From assembly GCA_943914405.1 (NCBI GenBank), contig CALUBX010000001.1, positions 19,340-83,339 on the forward strand: 64,000 nucleotides of DNA, given 5' to 3'. A model generated the notes under the pieces. The model was not told the DNA's origin and searched no databases. It saw only the letters and a program-made list of their open reading frames with translations. Below are positions 16,829-24,853 of this stretch, piece by piece; position 1 is the first letter of the stretch; every line of letters begins with the position of its first letter. A program made the translations under genes and the position numbers. The DNA is from an uncultured Hyphomicrobiales bacterium. Its GTDB lineage: Bacteria; Pseudomonadota; Alphaproteobacteria; Rhizobiales; Rhizobiaceae.

Positions 16829-17370
16829 CCCGCTTCGGCTACGTCATGGTGACGTATTTCGCGGCGATGGGCGTCGCCGTCGCTGCGTTCATCCCGACAT
16901 CCACCAAGCTGATCTGGAATGCCACCGCCAGCGCGCCGATCGGCTTCTACACCATCGCGCCGGCCGACCAGCTGGAGGTGCCCGAGCTTGTCGTCGTCAT
17001 GCCGCCCGAACCGCTCGCCGACTTCATGGTCGAGCGCGGTTATGTCGGCCGCGGCGTGCCGTTGCTGAAGCGCGTCCTCGGATTGCCGGGACAGCGCGTG
17101 TGCCGCAGCCGTGACCTGATCACGGTCGACGGTATCGAGATGGGCGAAGCGCTTGACCGCGATCGCCTTGGCCGTCCGCTACCCGTCTGGCACGGCTGCC
17201 GCGTCGTCGCGGAGGACGAGCTTTTCCTGATGAACTGGGAAGTCCGCGACAGTCTCGACGGCCGCTATTTCGGGCCGCTTCCGGCCTCCGCCGTGATCGG
17301 CCGGGCAATCCCTCTCTTCACCGACGAGGACGGCGAAGGCCGCTTCGTCTGGCGCGCGCCGGCGCGGTGA
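16825..17370 (+). CDS. traF: Conjugative transfer signal peptidase TraF
   Basis: A 181-residue S26-family peptidase. One N-terminal membrane segment (about 5-25) is followed by the catalytic Ser in SAPIGFYTI and the Lys of PLLKRVLGLPGQRV. The C-terminal FLMNWEVRDSLDGRYFGPLP box is typical. TraF-type peptidases mature and cyclise conjugative pilins such as TrbC, encoded at 24172. It overlaps DUF2840 by four bases. Confidence 0.92.
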   Translation: MTRFGYVMVTYFAAMGVAVAAFIPTSTKLIWNATASAPIGFYTIAPADQLEVPELVVVMPPEPLADFMVERGYVGRGVPLLKRVLGLPGQRVCRSRDLITVDGIEMGEALDRDRLGRPLPVWHGCRVVAEDELFLMNWEVRDSLDGRYFGPLPASAVIGRAIPLFTDEDGEGRFVWRAPAR

Positions 17371-17417
17371 CGGCGCGAGCTTCGCAACCTTGCCGCACAA
17401 CAAAGGAGACCATGAGC

Positions 17418-17753
17418 ATGGCCCAGATTGGACATTTCACCCGCACGCAATCGGGCTTCGAAGGGCGCTTCAGAGCGCTCGGCATCGACGAGGAAATCAC
17501 CCTTATTCATGCCGAACCTTTGGATTCTGAGAATGCCCCGGCCTACCGCGTTCTGCTCGGCGACGAGGAAGGCCTCGATATCGGCGCCGGCTGGTCGCAT
17601 GTCGGCGATCGCGCCGGCGAATTCGTCTCCGTCGAGATCTACAGCCCGCTGTTCGGCGGCACGCTTCGCGCAAACCTCTTCCGTGCCGGTGACGACGGTT
17701 CCGCCTGGGGCCTGCACACCAACCCGCCGTCGAAGAAGCGGAAGGAGGACTGA
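17418..17753 (+). CDS. DUF736 protein
   Basis: A 111-residue protein. ATG 17418 lies nine bases after AAGGAG and gives MAQIGHFTRTQSGFEG, the usual DUF736 beginning; ATG 17412 is only three bases away. The remainder, up to YSPLFGGTLRANLFR and a basic tail, is the standard single DUF736 domain. These small soluble proteins accompany trb systems in alphaproteobacteria. Function is unknown. Confidence 0.87.
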   Translation: MAQIGHFTRTQSGFEGRFRALGIDEEITLIHAEPLDSENAPAYRVLLGDEEGLDIGAGWSHVGDRAGEFVSVEIYSPLFGGTLRANLFRAGDDGSAWGLHTNPPSKKRKED

Positions 17754-18524
17754 ATGGTGGCAATCGAGCATCGTGCCCGCGTCGGACGTCTTGCGGTCGT
17801 CCGACGCCGGATACTCCCCCTTCTTCTTTCCGGCCTGACCTTCGCTGCACCCGCCGCGTGTCCGGCTCTTGCACAATCGCTGCCGGCGACCCGCGTCGCG
17901 ATCGCCGATCCGCATGCCGCGCACATCGCCGAGGCGTCGCAGCGCTTCGCTATCCCGCAGGCATGGATCGTCGCGGTGAAGCGCGCCGAAAGCCACGATG
18001 ACGTGCGCGCCGTGTCGCCCGCCGGTGCGCTCGGCCTCATGCAGATCATGCCCGATACCTGGGCCGAGCTGCGCGCCCGTTACCGGCTCGGCCGCGATCC
18101 GTTCGATCCCCGCGACAACATCATCGCCGGCACCGCCTATCTGCGCGAGATGCTCGATCGCTACGGCACGGTTCCGGCCATGCTTGCGGCCTACAACGCC
18201 GGACCAGCACGCTACGACGAGCATCTTGCAACCGGCCGCGCTCTGCCGGCGGAAACACGCGCTTACGTCGCCTTGCTCGCGCCCGCGCTTGATGCCGTCG
18301 CACCGTCGGACAGACCGCGCACCGCGCTCCAGCCACCGGCCGATTGGCGGGAGGCACCGCTCTTCGTGGCGCGGGCAGGCGACCGCCAGCCTTCCGATGA
18401 TCGCGCCGCCGATCGTTCGCCGGGCAACCTTCATCCCTCCGTTCCGGCGCAGGACGATAGCACCGCCGGATCACAGACGGTCCCCATTTTCCTCGCTCGT
18501 CGCGAGGGGGACGGTCCGAGATGA
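17754..18524 (+). CDS. VirB1-like lytic transglycosylase
   Basis: A 256-residue secreted protein. It has an N-terminal signal sequence with a basic start and hydrophobic stretch (about 18-40, ending ALAQS). The SLT fold shows the catalytic Glu in VKRAESHDD, GALGLMQIMPDTW and AAYNAGPARY. The C-terminal 70 residues are disordered. It cuts peptidoglycan locally so the trb channel can be assembled. It starts one base after the DUF736 stop. Confidence 0.9.
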   Translation: MVAIEHRARVGRLAVVRRRILPLLLSGLTFAAPAACPALAQSLPATRVAIADPHAAHIAEASQRFAIPQAWIVAVKRAESHDDVRAVSPAGALGLMQIMPDTWAELRARYRLGRDPFDPRDNIIAGTAYLREMLDRYGTVPAMLAAYNAGPARYDEHLATGRALPAETRAYVALLAPALDAVAPSDRPRTALQPPADWREAPLFVARAGDRQPSDDRAADRSPGNLHPSVPAQDDSTAGSQTVPIFLARREGDGPR

Positions 18525-18767
18525 CCCTCGACCGGCCCTTTCGTATGCTGTCGGGCTCTGGCGCATCCTGGAGGGTGCGGGGGGTGGTGGCAGGAACCGC
18601 AACCGAAGGATGGCAGGATAAAAGGGCGCACCTTGCGCGTCGGTCGGGTGGTTGTTTTTGCTGGGTTTTCCGGCCTGCTGCGCACATTGCCGGGCTTGCG
18701 CACAATGTTCGCCAAGGCACCAAAACTCTGTTTCTCATAGATTTTTTGCACATTGCGGGGCTGCGCC
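18525..18767 (+). other. Candidate oriT region before the relaxase gene
   Basis: A gene-free 243-bp gap. It contains three related words: TGCGCACATTGC (18679-18690), TTGCGCACAATG (18696-18707) and TTGCACATTGC (18747-18757). Repeats directly upstream of a relaxase gene are the expected setting of an origin of transfer, and T-rich DNA (18741-18748) lies between them. The nick site cannot be named from sequence alone. Confidence 0.45.
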
Positions 18768-20522
18768 ATGGCCGATGAACGCGAGTTTCGCATCCGGCCG
18801 GGGCGCATCCGCTCGACCCGCGCGCAATCGGCGCGGCCTTTCATCGCTCAGGCGCTCGCCGCGGCGAAGAAGGCCGGCGGCGGCGTGTCGCGTTCCGGCC
18901 GTGTCGTTTCCGGCAACCGCTCGCGCTTCGGCCACGGCCAGCGCGCCAGCATCCAGGCCAATCGGCTGATTTCGTCGCGCTCGCGCGGCGCCGTCGTCAA
19001 GGCGCGCGTCGTGCGCCATTCGGTGCGCTCAGCACCGCTCGGAACCCATCTCAATTATCTCCGCCGCGAAGGCGTGACCCGCGACGGGGAGAAGGCTCGC
19101 CTGTTCGGGCCGGGCACCGAGAATGCCGATGCAGGCGCATTTGCCGAGCGGTGCCAGGATGACCGGCATCATTTCCGGTTCATCGTCTCGCCCGACGACG
19201 CCGTGGAGATGACCGATCTCAAATCCTTCACCCGCAATCTCGTCGGGCAGATGGAGAAGGATCTTGGCACCCGGCTCGACTGGGTGGCCGTCGATCACTG
19301 GAACACCGAGCATCCGCACGTCCACCTGATCGTGCGCGGTGTCCGCGACGACGGCCAGGATCTCGTCATCTCGCGTGACTATATCAAGGAAGGCATGCGC
19401 GACCGCGCGCGCGATCTCATCACCCAGGAGCTGGGACCGCGCACCGACCTCGATATCCGCCGCACCCTGGAGCGCCAGATTGAATCGGAGCGCTGGACCC
19501 AGCTCGACCGGCAGCTTGTCCGGGATGCACGAGAAACCGGTATCATCGATCTTGCGCCGCGATCCGATCGCCAGCCCGACGAGTTCCATGCCCTGAAGGT
19601 TGGACGGCTGCGCAGGCTGGAAGTCCTTGGGCTGGCCGGACAGGTCGGCCATTCGCAATGGTTCATCAAGCCCGAGGCCGAGGCGGTGCTGCGCGAACTC
19701 GGCGAGCGCGGCGACATCATCAAGCGCATGCACAAGGCGCTGACGGAGCGCGGTATCGAGCGCGGCTCGGCCAACTATGTACTGGCGGGCGAAAGCCTTG
19801 ATGAGCCGATCATCGGCCGGCTGGTCGATCGCGGTCTCGACGACGAGCTGAAGGGCTCGGCCTATGCCGTCGTCGATGGCGTCGACGCTCGTACCCATCA
19901 CATCAAGTTGCCCGATCTTGATGCGGCGGGCGACAGCGCTCCCGGTTCGATCGTCGAGCTACGCAAATTCGATGACGCCCGCGGTGAACGCCGCGTCGCG
20001 CTCGCCGTCCGCTCCGATCTCGACATTGAGCGGCAGGTTACGGCGTCGGGCGCCACCTGGCTCGATCGGCAGGCCGTCGCGAGGGAATCGCTGTCGCTTT
20101 CCGACGGCGGTTTCGGCGCCGAGGTGCAGCAGGCCATGGAACGGCGCGCTGACCATCTTGTCGAACAGGGACTGGCCGTGCGCCAGGGCCGCAGCGTGGT
20201 GTTCGCCCGAAGGTTGGTCGACACGCTGCGCCGCCGCGAACTGGACGCGCTTGGCGAGAAACTCGCCACCGAGACGGGCCAGCCGTTTAACCGGGCCGGC
20301 AGCGGCGAATATGTCGCCGGCACTTATCGTCAGCGCTTCGCGCTCGCCTCCGGCCGCTTTGCCATGATCGAGGTCATCAGTGGGGATGGGGGCCTCGGCT
20401 TCCAGCTCGTGCCTTGGTCGCCATCCCTCGAAAAGCAGCTCGGCAAACACGTCTCCGGTGTCGCCCGCGACGACGGCGGCATCGACTGGAGCTTTGGTCG
20501 CAAGCGGGGGCTCGGCCTCTAA
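18768..20522 (+). CDS. Relaxase/mobilisation nuclease with DUF3363 domain
   Basis: A 584-residue protein. ATG 18768 has GCGGGG 7 bases upstream. A basic N-terminus leads into a VirD2-type relaxase domain with RHSVRSAPLGTHLNYLRREG, HHFRFIVSPDD and the metal-binding EHPHVHLIVRG (about residues 180-190). The C-terminal half is DUF3363. It nicks oriT and pilots the transferred strand; traG follows 28 bases later. The upstream repeats are its likely target. Confidence 0.9.
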   Translation: MADEREFRIRPGRIRSTRAQSARPFIAQALAAAKKAGGGVSRSGRVVSGNRSRFGHGQRASIQANRLISSRSRGAVVKARVVRHSVRSAPLGTHLNYLRREGVTRDGEKARLFGPGTENADAGAFAERCQDDRHHFRFIVSPDDAVEMTDLKSFTRNLVGQMEKDLGTRLDWVAVDHWNTEHPHVHLIVRGVRDDGQDLVISRDYIKEGMRDRARDLITQELGPRTDLDIRRTLERQIESERWTQLDRQLVRDARETGIIDLAPRSDRQPDEFHALKVGRLRRLEVLGLAGQVGHSQWFIKPEAEAVLRELGERGDIIKRMHKALTERGIERGSANYVLAGESLDEPIIGRLVDRGLDDELKGSAYAVVDGVDARTHHIKLPDLDAAGDSAPGSIVELRKFDDARGERRVALAVRSDLDIERQVTASGATWLDRQAVARESLSLSDGGFGAEVQQAMERRADHLVEQGLAVRQGRSVVFARRLVDTLRRRELDALGEKLATETGQPFNRAGSGEYVAGTYRQRFALASGRFAMIEVISGDGGLGFQLVPWSPSLEKQLGKHVSGVARDDGGIDWSFGRKRGLGL

Positions 20523-20550
20523 TCCTCAACGTCATAGAAAGGACCATCGC

Positions 20551-22536
20551 ATGTCTGCGACCAAAATTCTCTGGGGTCAGATCCTTACCGTCCTTCTGAT
20601 CGTGCTGATGACGACCTGGGGCGCGACACAGTGGACGGCCTGGCGCCTCGGTTTCCAGCCCCAGCTCGGTGATCCCTGGTTTGCGATCGCCGGCTGGCCG
20701 ATCTACTATCCGCCGGCCTTTTTCTGGTGGTGGTACTTCTACGACGCCTATGCGCCGCCGATCTTTGTCGAAGGCGGCATGATCGCGGCGTCCGGCGGCT
20801 TCATCGCTATCGCCGTCGCGATCGGGATGTCGGTCTGGCGTGCGCGCGAGGCGAAAAACGTCGCCACCTATGGCTCGGCGCGCTGGGCTGAGATGGAGGA
20901 GGTGAAGGCTGCCGGGTTGCTCGGAGCCGATGGCGTTGTGCTCGGTAGGCTCGATCGAGATTATCTGCGGCATGATGGTCCCGAGCACACTCTATGCTTT
21001 GCCCCGACCAGATCGGGTAAAGGGGTGGGCTTGGTGGTGCCCTCACTCCTGACCTGGCCGGGCAGCGCGCTCGTTCACGATATCAAGGGCGAGAACTGGC
21101 AGCTCACCTCCGGTTTCCGATCTCGCCATGGCCGCGTGCTGCTGTTCGACCCGACCAATGCGAAATCCGCGGCCTACAATCCTCTGCTCGAGGTGCGGCG
21201 CGGTGAGTGGGAGGTCCGCGACGTTCAGAACATCGCCGACATTCTGGTCGATCCTGAAGGTTCGCTCGAGAAGCGAAACCACTGGGAGAAGACCAGCCAT
21301 GCCCTTCTGGTCGGCGTGATCCTGCATGTCCTCTATGCCGAGAAGGATAAGACGCTCGCCGGCGTTGCGGCCTTCCTCTCCGACCCGAAGCGGCCGATCG
21401 AATCGACGCTCGCTGCCATGATGAAGACGGCACATCTCGGAGAAGCCGGTCCGCATCCGGTCATCGCCAGCGCCGCGCGCGAGCTGCTGAACAAATCCGA
21501 CAATGAACGCTCCGGCGTGCTGTCCACGGCAATGTCGTTCCTGGGCCTCTATCGCGATCCGGTTGTCGCCGAGGTGACGCGCCGTTGTGACTGGCGCATC
21601 ACCGACATCGTGGGCGGCAAGCGTCCGGCGACCCTCTACCTCGTCGTGCCGCCGAGCGACATCAACCGCACCAAGCCGCTCATTCGCCTGATCCTCAATC
21701 AGATCGGCCGCCGCCTGACCGAGGATCTGCAGGCGAAGACAGGACGGCATCGCCTGCTGCTGATGCTGGATGAGTTTCCGAGCCTGGGCAGGCTGGATTT
21801 CTTCGAGAGCGCTCTGGCCTTCATGGCGGGCTATGGCTTGAAGTCGTTCCTGATCGCTCAGTCGTTGAACCAGATCGAGAAGGCATACGGGCCGAACAAC
21901 TCGATCCTCGACAACTGCCATGTGCGCGTGTCGTTCGCGACCAATGACGAGAGGACCGCGAAAAGGGTGAGCGACGCGCTCGGCACCGCTACCGAAATGA
22001 AGGCGATGAAGAACTATGCCGGGCATCGTCTGTCGCCCTGGCTCGGACACCTGATGGTCTCACGTTCGGAAACCGCGCGACCGCTGCTCACCCCCGGCGA
22101 AATCATGCAGCTCCCGCCGGCCGACGAGATCGTCATGGTCGCCGGAACGCCGCCAATCCGGGCGAAGAAGGCGCGCTATTACGAGGATGCGCGGTTTCAG
22201 GAGCGGATATTGCCGCCGCCCAAACTGACCCGCCCCGAAAAGCCGCGGCCGGATGACTGGAGCAACCTGCCAATTCCGGCTCGACCGGAAGCCGCCGAGA
22301 CGCTTGCGAGCGCGGGAACGGAAGACGAAGACCCGACCGAATCCGAGCGCCGGCAGCAACCCGAGCTGAACCGGGTGAAGCCTGTCGAGAAGAAGGAGCC
22401 GATCGAAAACGAATTCGAGATCGATCCGCTCGACGAGATGGAGGAGGAAGCAACCCGCAACCGGCGCATGGCCCGCCTCATGCAAGGCGTAGCCCGGCAG
22501 GTCTCGCTCGATCCCAATGACGGAATGGAGCTGTGA
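20551..22536 (+). CDS. traG: Type IV coupling protein TraG/VirD4
   Basis: A 661-residue inner-membrane ATPase. Start at ATG 20551 (AAAGGA upstream). Membrane segments lie near residues 8-30 and 70-95. Walker A APTRSGKG is near residue 151 and Walker B LLLMLDEFPSLGRLD near 402. The C-terminal tail is acidic and disordered. It links the relaxase-DNA complex to the trb channel. It ends overlapping or just before the CopG-type gene. Confidence 0.94.
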   Translation: MSATKILWGQILTVLLIVLMTTWGATQWTAWRLGFQPQLGDPWFAIAGWPIYYPPAFFWWWYFYDAYAPPIFVEGGMIAASGGFIAIAVAIGMSVWRAREAKNVATYGSARWAEMEEVKAAGLLGADGVVLGRLDRDYLRHDGPEHTLCFAPTRSGKGVGLVVPSLLTWPGSALVHDIKGENWQLTSGFRSRHGRVLLFDPTNAKSAAYNPLLEVRRGEWEVRDVQNIADILVDPEGSLEKRNHWEKTSHALLVGVILHVLYAEKDKTLAGVAAFLSDPKRPIESTLAAMMKTAHLGEAGPHPVIASAARELLNKSDNERSGVLSTAMSFLGLYRDPVVAEVTRRCDWRITDIVGGKRPATLYLVVPPSDINRTKPLIRLILNQIGRRLTEDLQAKTGRHRLLLMLDEFPSLGRLDFFESALAFMAGYGLKSFLIAQSLNQIEKAYGPNNSILDNCHVRVSFATNDERTAKRVSDALGTATEMKAMKNYAGHRLSPWLGHLMVSRSETARPLLTPGEIMQLPPADEIVMVAGTPPIRAKKARYYEDARFQERILPPPKLTRPEKPRPDDWSNLPIPARPEAAETLASAGTEDEDPTESERRQQPELNRVKPVEKKEPIENEFEIDPLDEMEEEATRNRRMARLMQGVARQVSLDPNDGMEL

Positions 22537-22541
22537 ACGCC

Positions 22542-23006
22542 ATGACCGGCCGAAAAAAGAAGACGCAGATCTCCGTCTATCTCGAACCTGACGTCATGAC
22601 GATGCTCTCGGACTATGTCGCTCGCCGGGAACAGCCGATGTCCCTGGTGGTGGAAGCGGCCGTCGCTTCCTTCCTGTCGCCGGACGACGCCGAACGGCGC
22701 GAGGCGATCCTCGCCAAACGCCTCGACCAGATCGATCGCCGCATGACCCGATTGGAACGTGATGTCGGCATTTCGGTTGAGACGCTCGCTGTCTTCGTTC
22801 GCTTCTGGCTCACGAGCACGCCGGCGCTGCCCGAGCCGGCGGCGCAGGCGGCACGCGCCAAGGCTGCTGAACGCTATGAGGCGTTCGTGACCGCGCTCGG
22901 TCGGCGGCTGGCACAGGGGCCGAAGCTCAGGCAGGAAGTCAGCGAGGACGTGGGCGACTCACCAAACGGTCAGGCTTCGGCGCGCGCGGGCATGCATGGT
23001 GAATAG
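22542..23006 (+). CDS. Ribbon-helix-helix (CopG-like) regulator
   Basis: A 154-residue protein. ATG 22542 (MTGRKKKTQISVYLEPDV) is favoured; GTG 22533 is only two bases from the ribosome site. The N-terminal 50 residues form a ribbon-helix-helix (TQISVYLEPDVMTMLSDYVARREQPMS, listed in parts). The rest is helical. The gene sits between traG and trbB in many rhizobial trb clusters, so control of the trb promoter downstream, where palindromes lie, is plausible. Confidence 0.82.
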   Translation: MTGRKKKTQISVYLEPDVMTMLSDYVARREQPMSLVVEAAVASFLSPDDAERREAILAKRLDQIDRRMTRLERDVGISVETLAVFVRFWLTSTPALPEPAAQAARAKAAERYEAFVTALGRRLAQGPKLRQEVSEDVGDSPNGQASARAGMHGE

Positions 23007-23123
23007 CAACCGCCGTATCGAGATCAAGAAGATCGCCGACCCGCCGTTTTCCTGTATTTGCACGCTACATTACTACGACGCCAATTCCTTGTTGAATCGG
23101 CCTGATTTGCGGCTCTTTTAATC

Positions 23124-23168
23124 ATCCCCGTCCGGGGATCGTCTGATTTTCCCCGGCCGGAAACGGGG
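23124..23168. promoter_or_regulatory. Two palindromes directly upstream of trbB
   Basis: ATCCCC-GTCC-GGGGAT (23124-23139) and CCCCG-GCCGGAAA-CGGGG (23151-23168) lie in the 167-bp gap between the CopG-like gene and trbB, the second only 5 nt before the start. They are probable operators for the trb operon; the CopG-like protein is the nearest candidate binder. Confidence 0.55.
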
Positions 23169-23173
23169 ATCGG

Positions 23174-24175
23174 ATGGCAGTCTCTCATCGAAATTCGGAA
23201 GGCTTTGCCCGCGGTGCGCGGATGCTGCGCACCGCGCTGGGTGCTGCCATCGCCCGTCTTCTGGAAGACCCCGGCGTCGTCGAGGTGATGCTCAATCCCG
23301 ATGGGCGGCTGTGGATCGACCGTCTCTCGGAAGGCATGTCCGACACCGGCGAGCGCATCTCGCCCGCGGACGGCGAACGCATCATCCGCCTGGTCGCCCA
23401 TCATGTCGGCGCGGAGGTCCATGCCGGCGCTCCGCGTGTCTCGGCCGAACTGCCTGAGAGTGGCGAGCGCTTCGAGGGTCTCCTGCCTCCGATCGTCACA
23501 GGCCCGGCCTTCGCTATCCGCAAACCGGCAGTCTCGGTGTTCACCCTCGACGACTATGTTGCGGCAGGAACCATGACCGCCGATCAGGCGGCATTCCTGC
23601 GCGAGGCTGTCGCCGCGCACACCAATATTCTTGTCGCCGGCGGTACGGGCACCGGCAAGACGACGCTGACCAACGCGCTTCTCTCGGAAGTGGCGAAGGG
23701 GCAAGACCGGCTCCTCATCATCGAGGATACCCGCGAACTTCAAAGCCGGTCCGAGAACAAGGTGCCGATGCGCACCAAGGACTTCATCGCCAATCTCACG
23801 GATCTGGCGCGCTCGGCCATGCGCTTTCGTCCCGACCGTATCATCGTCGGCGAGGTGCGCGGTCCCGAAGCCCTCGACCTCCTGAAACTCTGGGGCACCG
23901 GCCATCCCGGCGGGATCGGCACCATTCACGCCGGCACCAGCCTCGGCGCGCTTCGCCGCCTCGAACAGCTCATCCAGGAAGCCGTCGTCACTGTCCCCAA
24001 GGCGCTGATCGCCGAAACCATCGGCATGGTGGCGGTTCTCTCCGGACGCGGTTCCGCGCGACGGCTCTCGGAACTCGCCCGCGTCGAAGGTCTCGGACCT
24101 AACGGCGATTACGGCGTCGCTCCCGCTCATCTTTCCTCCGACCGCCAACCGCTCCCGAAAGGAGAAACGTCATGA
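23174..24175 (+). CDS. trbB: Conjugal transfer ATPase TrbB
   Basis: A 333-residue VirB11-type hexameric ATPase. Walker [10 protein letters not shown] is near residue 155, followed by [11 protein letters not shown], the Asp-box region [21 protein letters not shown] and the His box [14 protein letters not shown]. It powers pilus and channel assembly from the cytoplasm. It heads trbBCDEJKLFGI and overlaps trbC by four bases. Confidence 0.95.
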   Translation: MAVSHRNSEGFARGARMLRTALGAAIARLLEDPGVVEVMLNPDGRLWIDRLSEGMSDTGERISPADGERIIRLVAHHVGAEVHAGAPRVSAELPESGERFEGLLPPIVTGPAFAIRKPAVSVFTLDDYVAAGTMTADQAAFLREAVAAHTNILVAGGTGTGKTTLTNALLSEVAKGQDRLLIIEDTRELQSRSENKVPMRTKDFIANLTDLARSAMRFRPDRIIVGEVRGPEALDLLKLWGTGHPGGIGTIHAGTSLGALRRLEQLIQEAVVTVPKALIAETIGMVAVLSGRGSARRLSELARVEGLGPNGDYGVAPAHLSSDRQPLPKGETS

Positions 24176-24561
24176 CTTTCCATGTTCCGCCGATTCTGTC
24201 CGCTCTGCCGCGGCAGGCGAACACATCCACCCCGCCGATCCTGCGCGGCATCCGCCGCCACCTTTTGGGTTCGATGGCGCTCGCCACGATCATGATGATG
24301 GCGGCTGTGCCGGCTCACGCGTCCGGTTCCTCTATGCCGTGGGAAGCGCCGCTTCAGTCGATCCTCGAATCCATCGAGGGGCCGGTTGCCAAGATCGTCG
24401 CTGTCATCATCATCATCGCTACCGGCCTGGCGCTGGCCTTCGGTGACACCAGCGGCGGCTTCCGCCGCTTGATCCAGATCGTCTTCGGCCTGTCGATCGC
24501 CTTTGCCGCCAGCTCCTTCTTCCTCAGCTTCTTCTCGTTTGGCGGCGGAGCCTTGGTGTAA
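24172..24561 (+). CDS. trbC: Conjugative pilin TrbC
   Basis: A 129-residue prepilin. A long signal region ends around AVPAHASG (about residue 51). The mature part has two membrane segments (about 68-90 and 98-120). The TraF peptidase at 16825 is the expected processing enzyme. It overlaps trbB by four bases and trbD by one. Confidence 0.9.
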   Translation: MTFHVPPILSALPRQANTSTPPILRGIRRHLLGSMALATIMMMAAVPAHASGSSMPWEAPLQSILESIEGPVAKIVAVIIIIATGLALAFGDTSGGFRRLIQIVFGLSIAFAASSFFLSFFSFGGGALV

Positions 24562-24842
24562 TGGCCGCCGTCCTCGAACATTTCGACGCGGTGCCGGGAT
24601 TCTCTGTCCCGGTCCATCGCGCCTTGACCGAGCACATCCTGCTCGGCGGCGCGCCGAGAAGCATTGCCATCATGAACGGCACCTTGGCCGGGGCCGTGGG
24701 TCTCGGCTTGCGTCTCTGGCTGGTCGGCCTCGCCATCTGGGCCGTCGGGCATTTCGCGGCAGTCTGGGCGGCGAAACGCGACCCGCTGTTCGTCGAGGTT
24801 GGTCGCCGTCACCTGCGCATCCCCGGTCATCTTGCGGTTTGA
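24561..24842 (+). CDS. trbD: Conjugal transfer protein TrbD
   Basis: A 93-residue VirB3-like inner-membrane protein. FSVPVHRALTEHILLGGAPR is the recognisable start, followed by two hydrophobic segments (about 37-75). It normally works with TrbE, whose gene follows 11 bases later. Length is normal for TrbD. Confidence 0.9.
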   Translation: MAAVLEHFDAVPGFSVPVHRALTEHILLGGAPRSIAIMNGTLAGAVGLGLRLWLVGLAIWAVGHFAAVWAAKRDPLFVEVGRRHLRIPGHLAV

Positions 24843-24853
24843 GGAGTGCGGCC

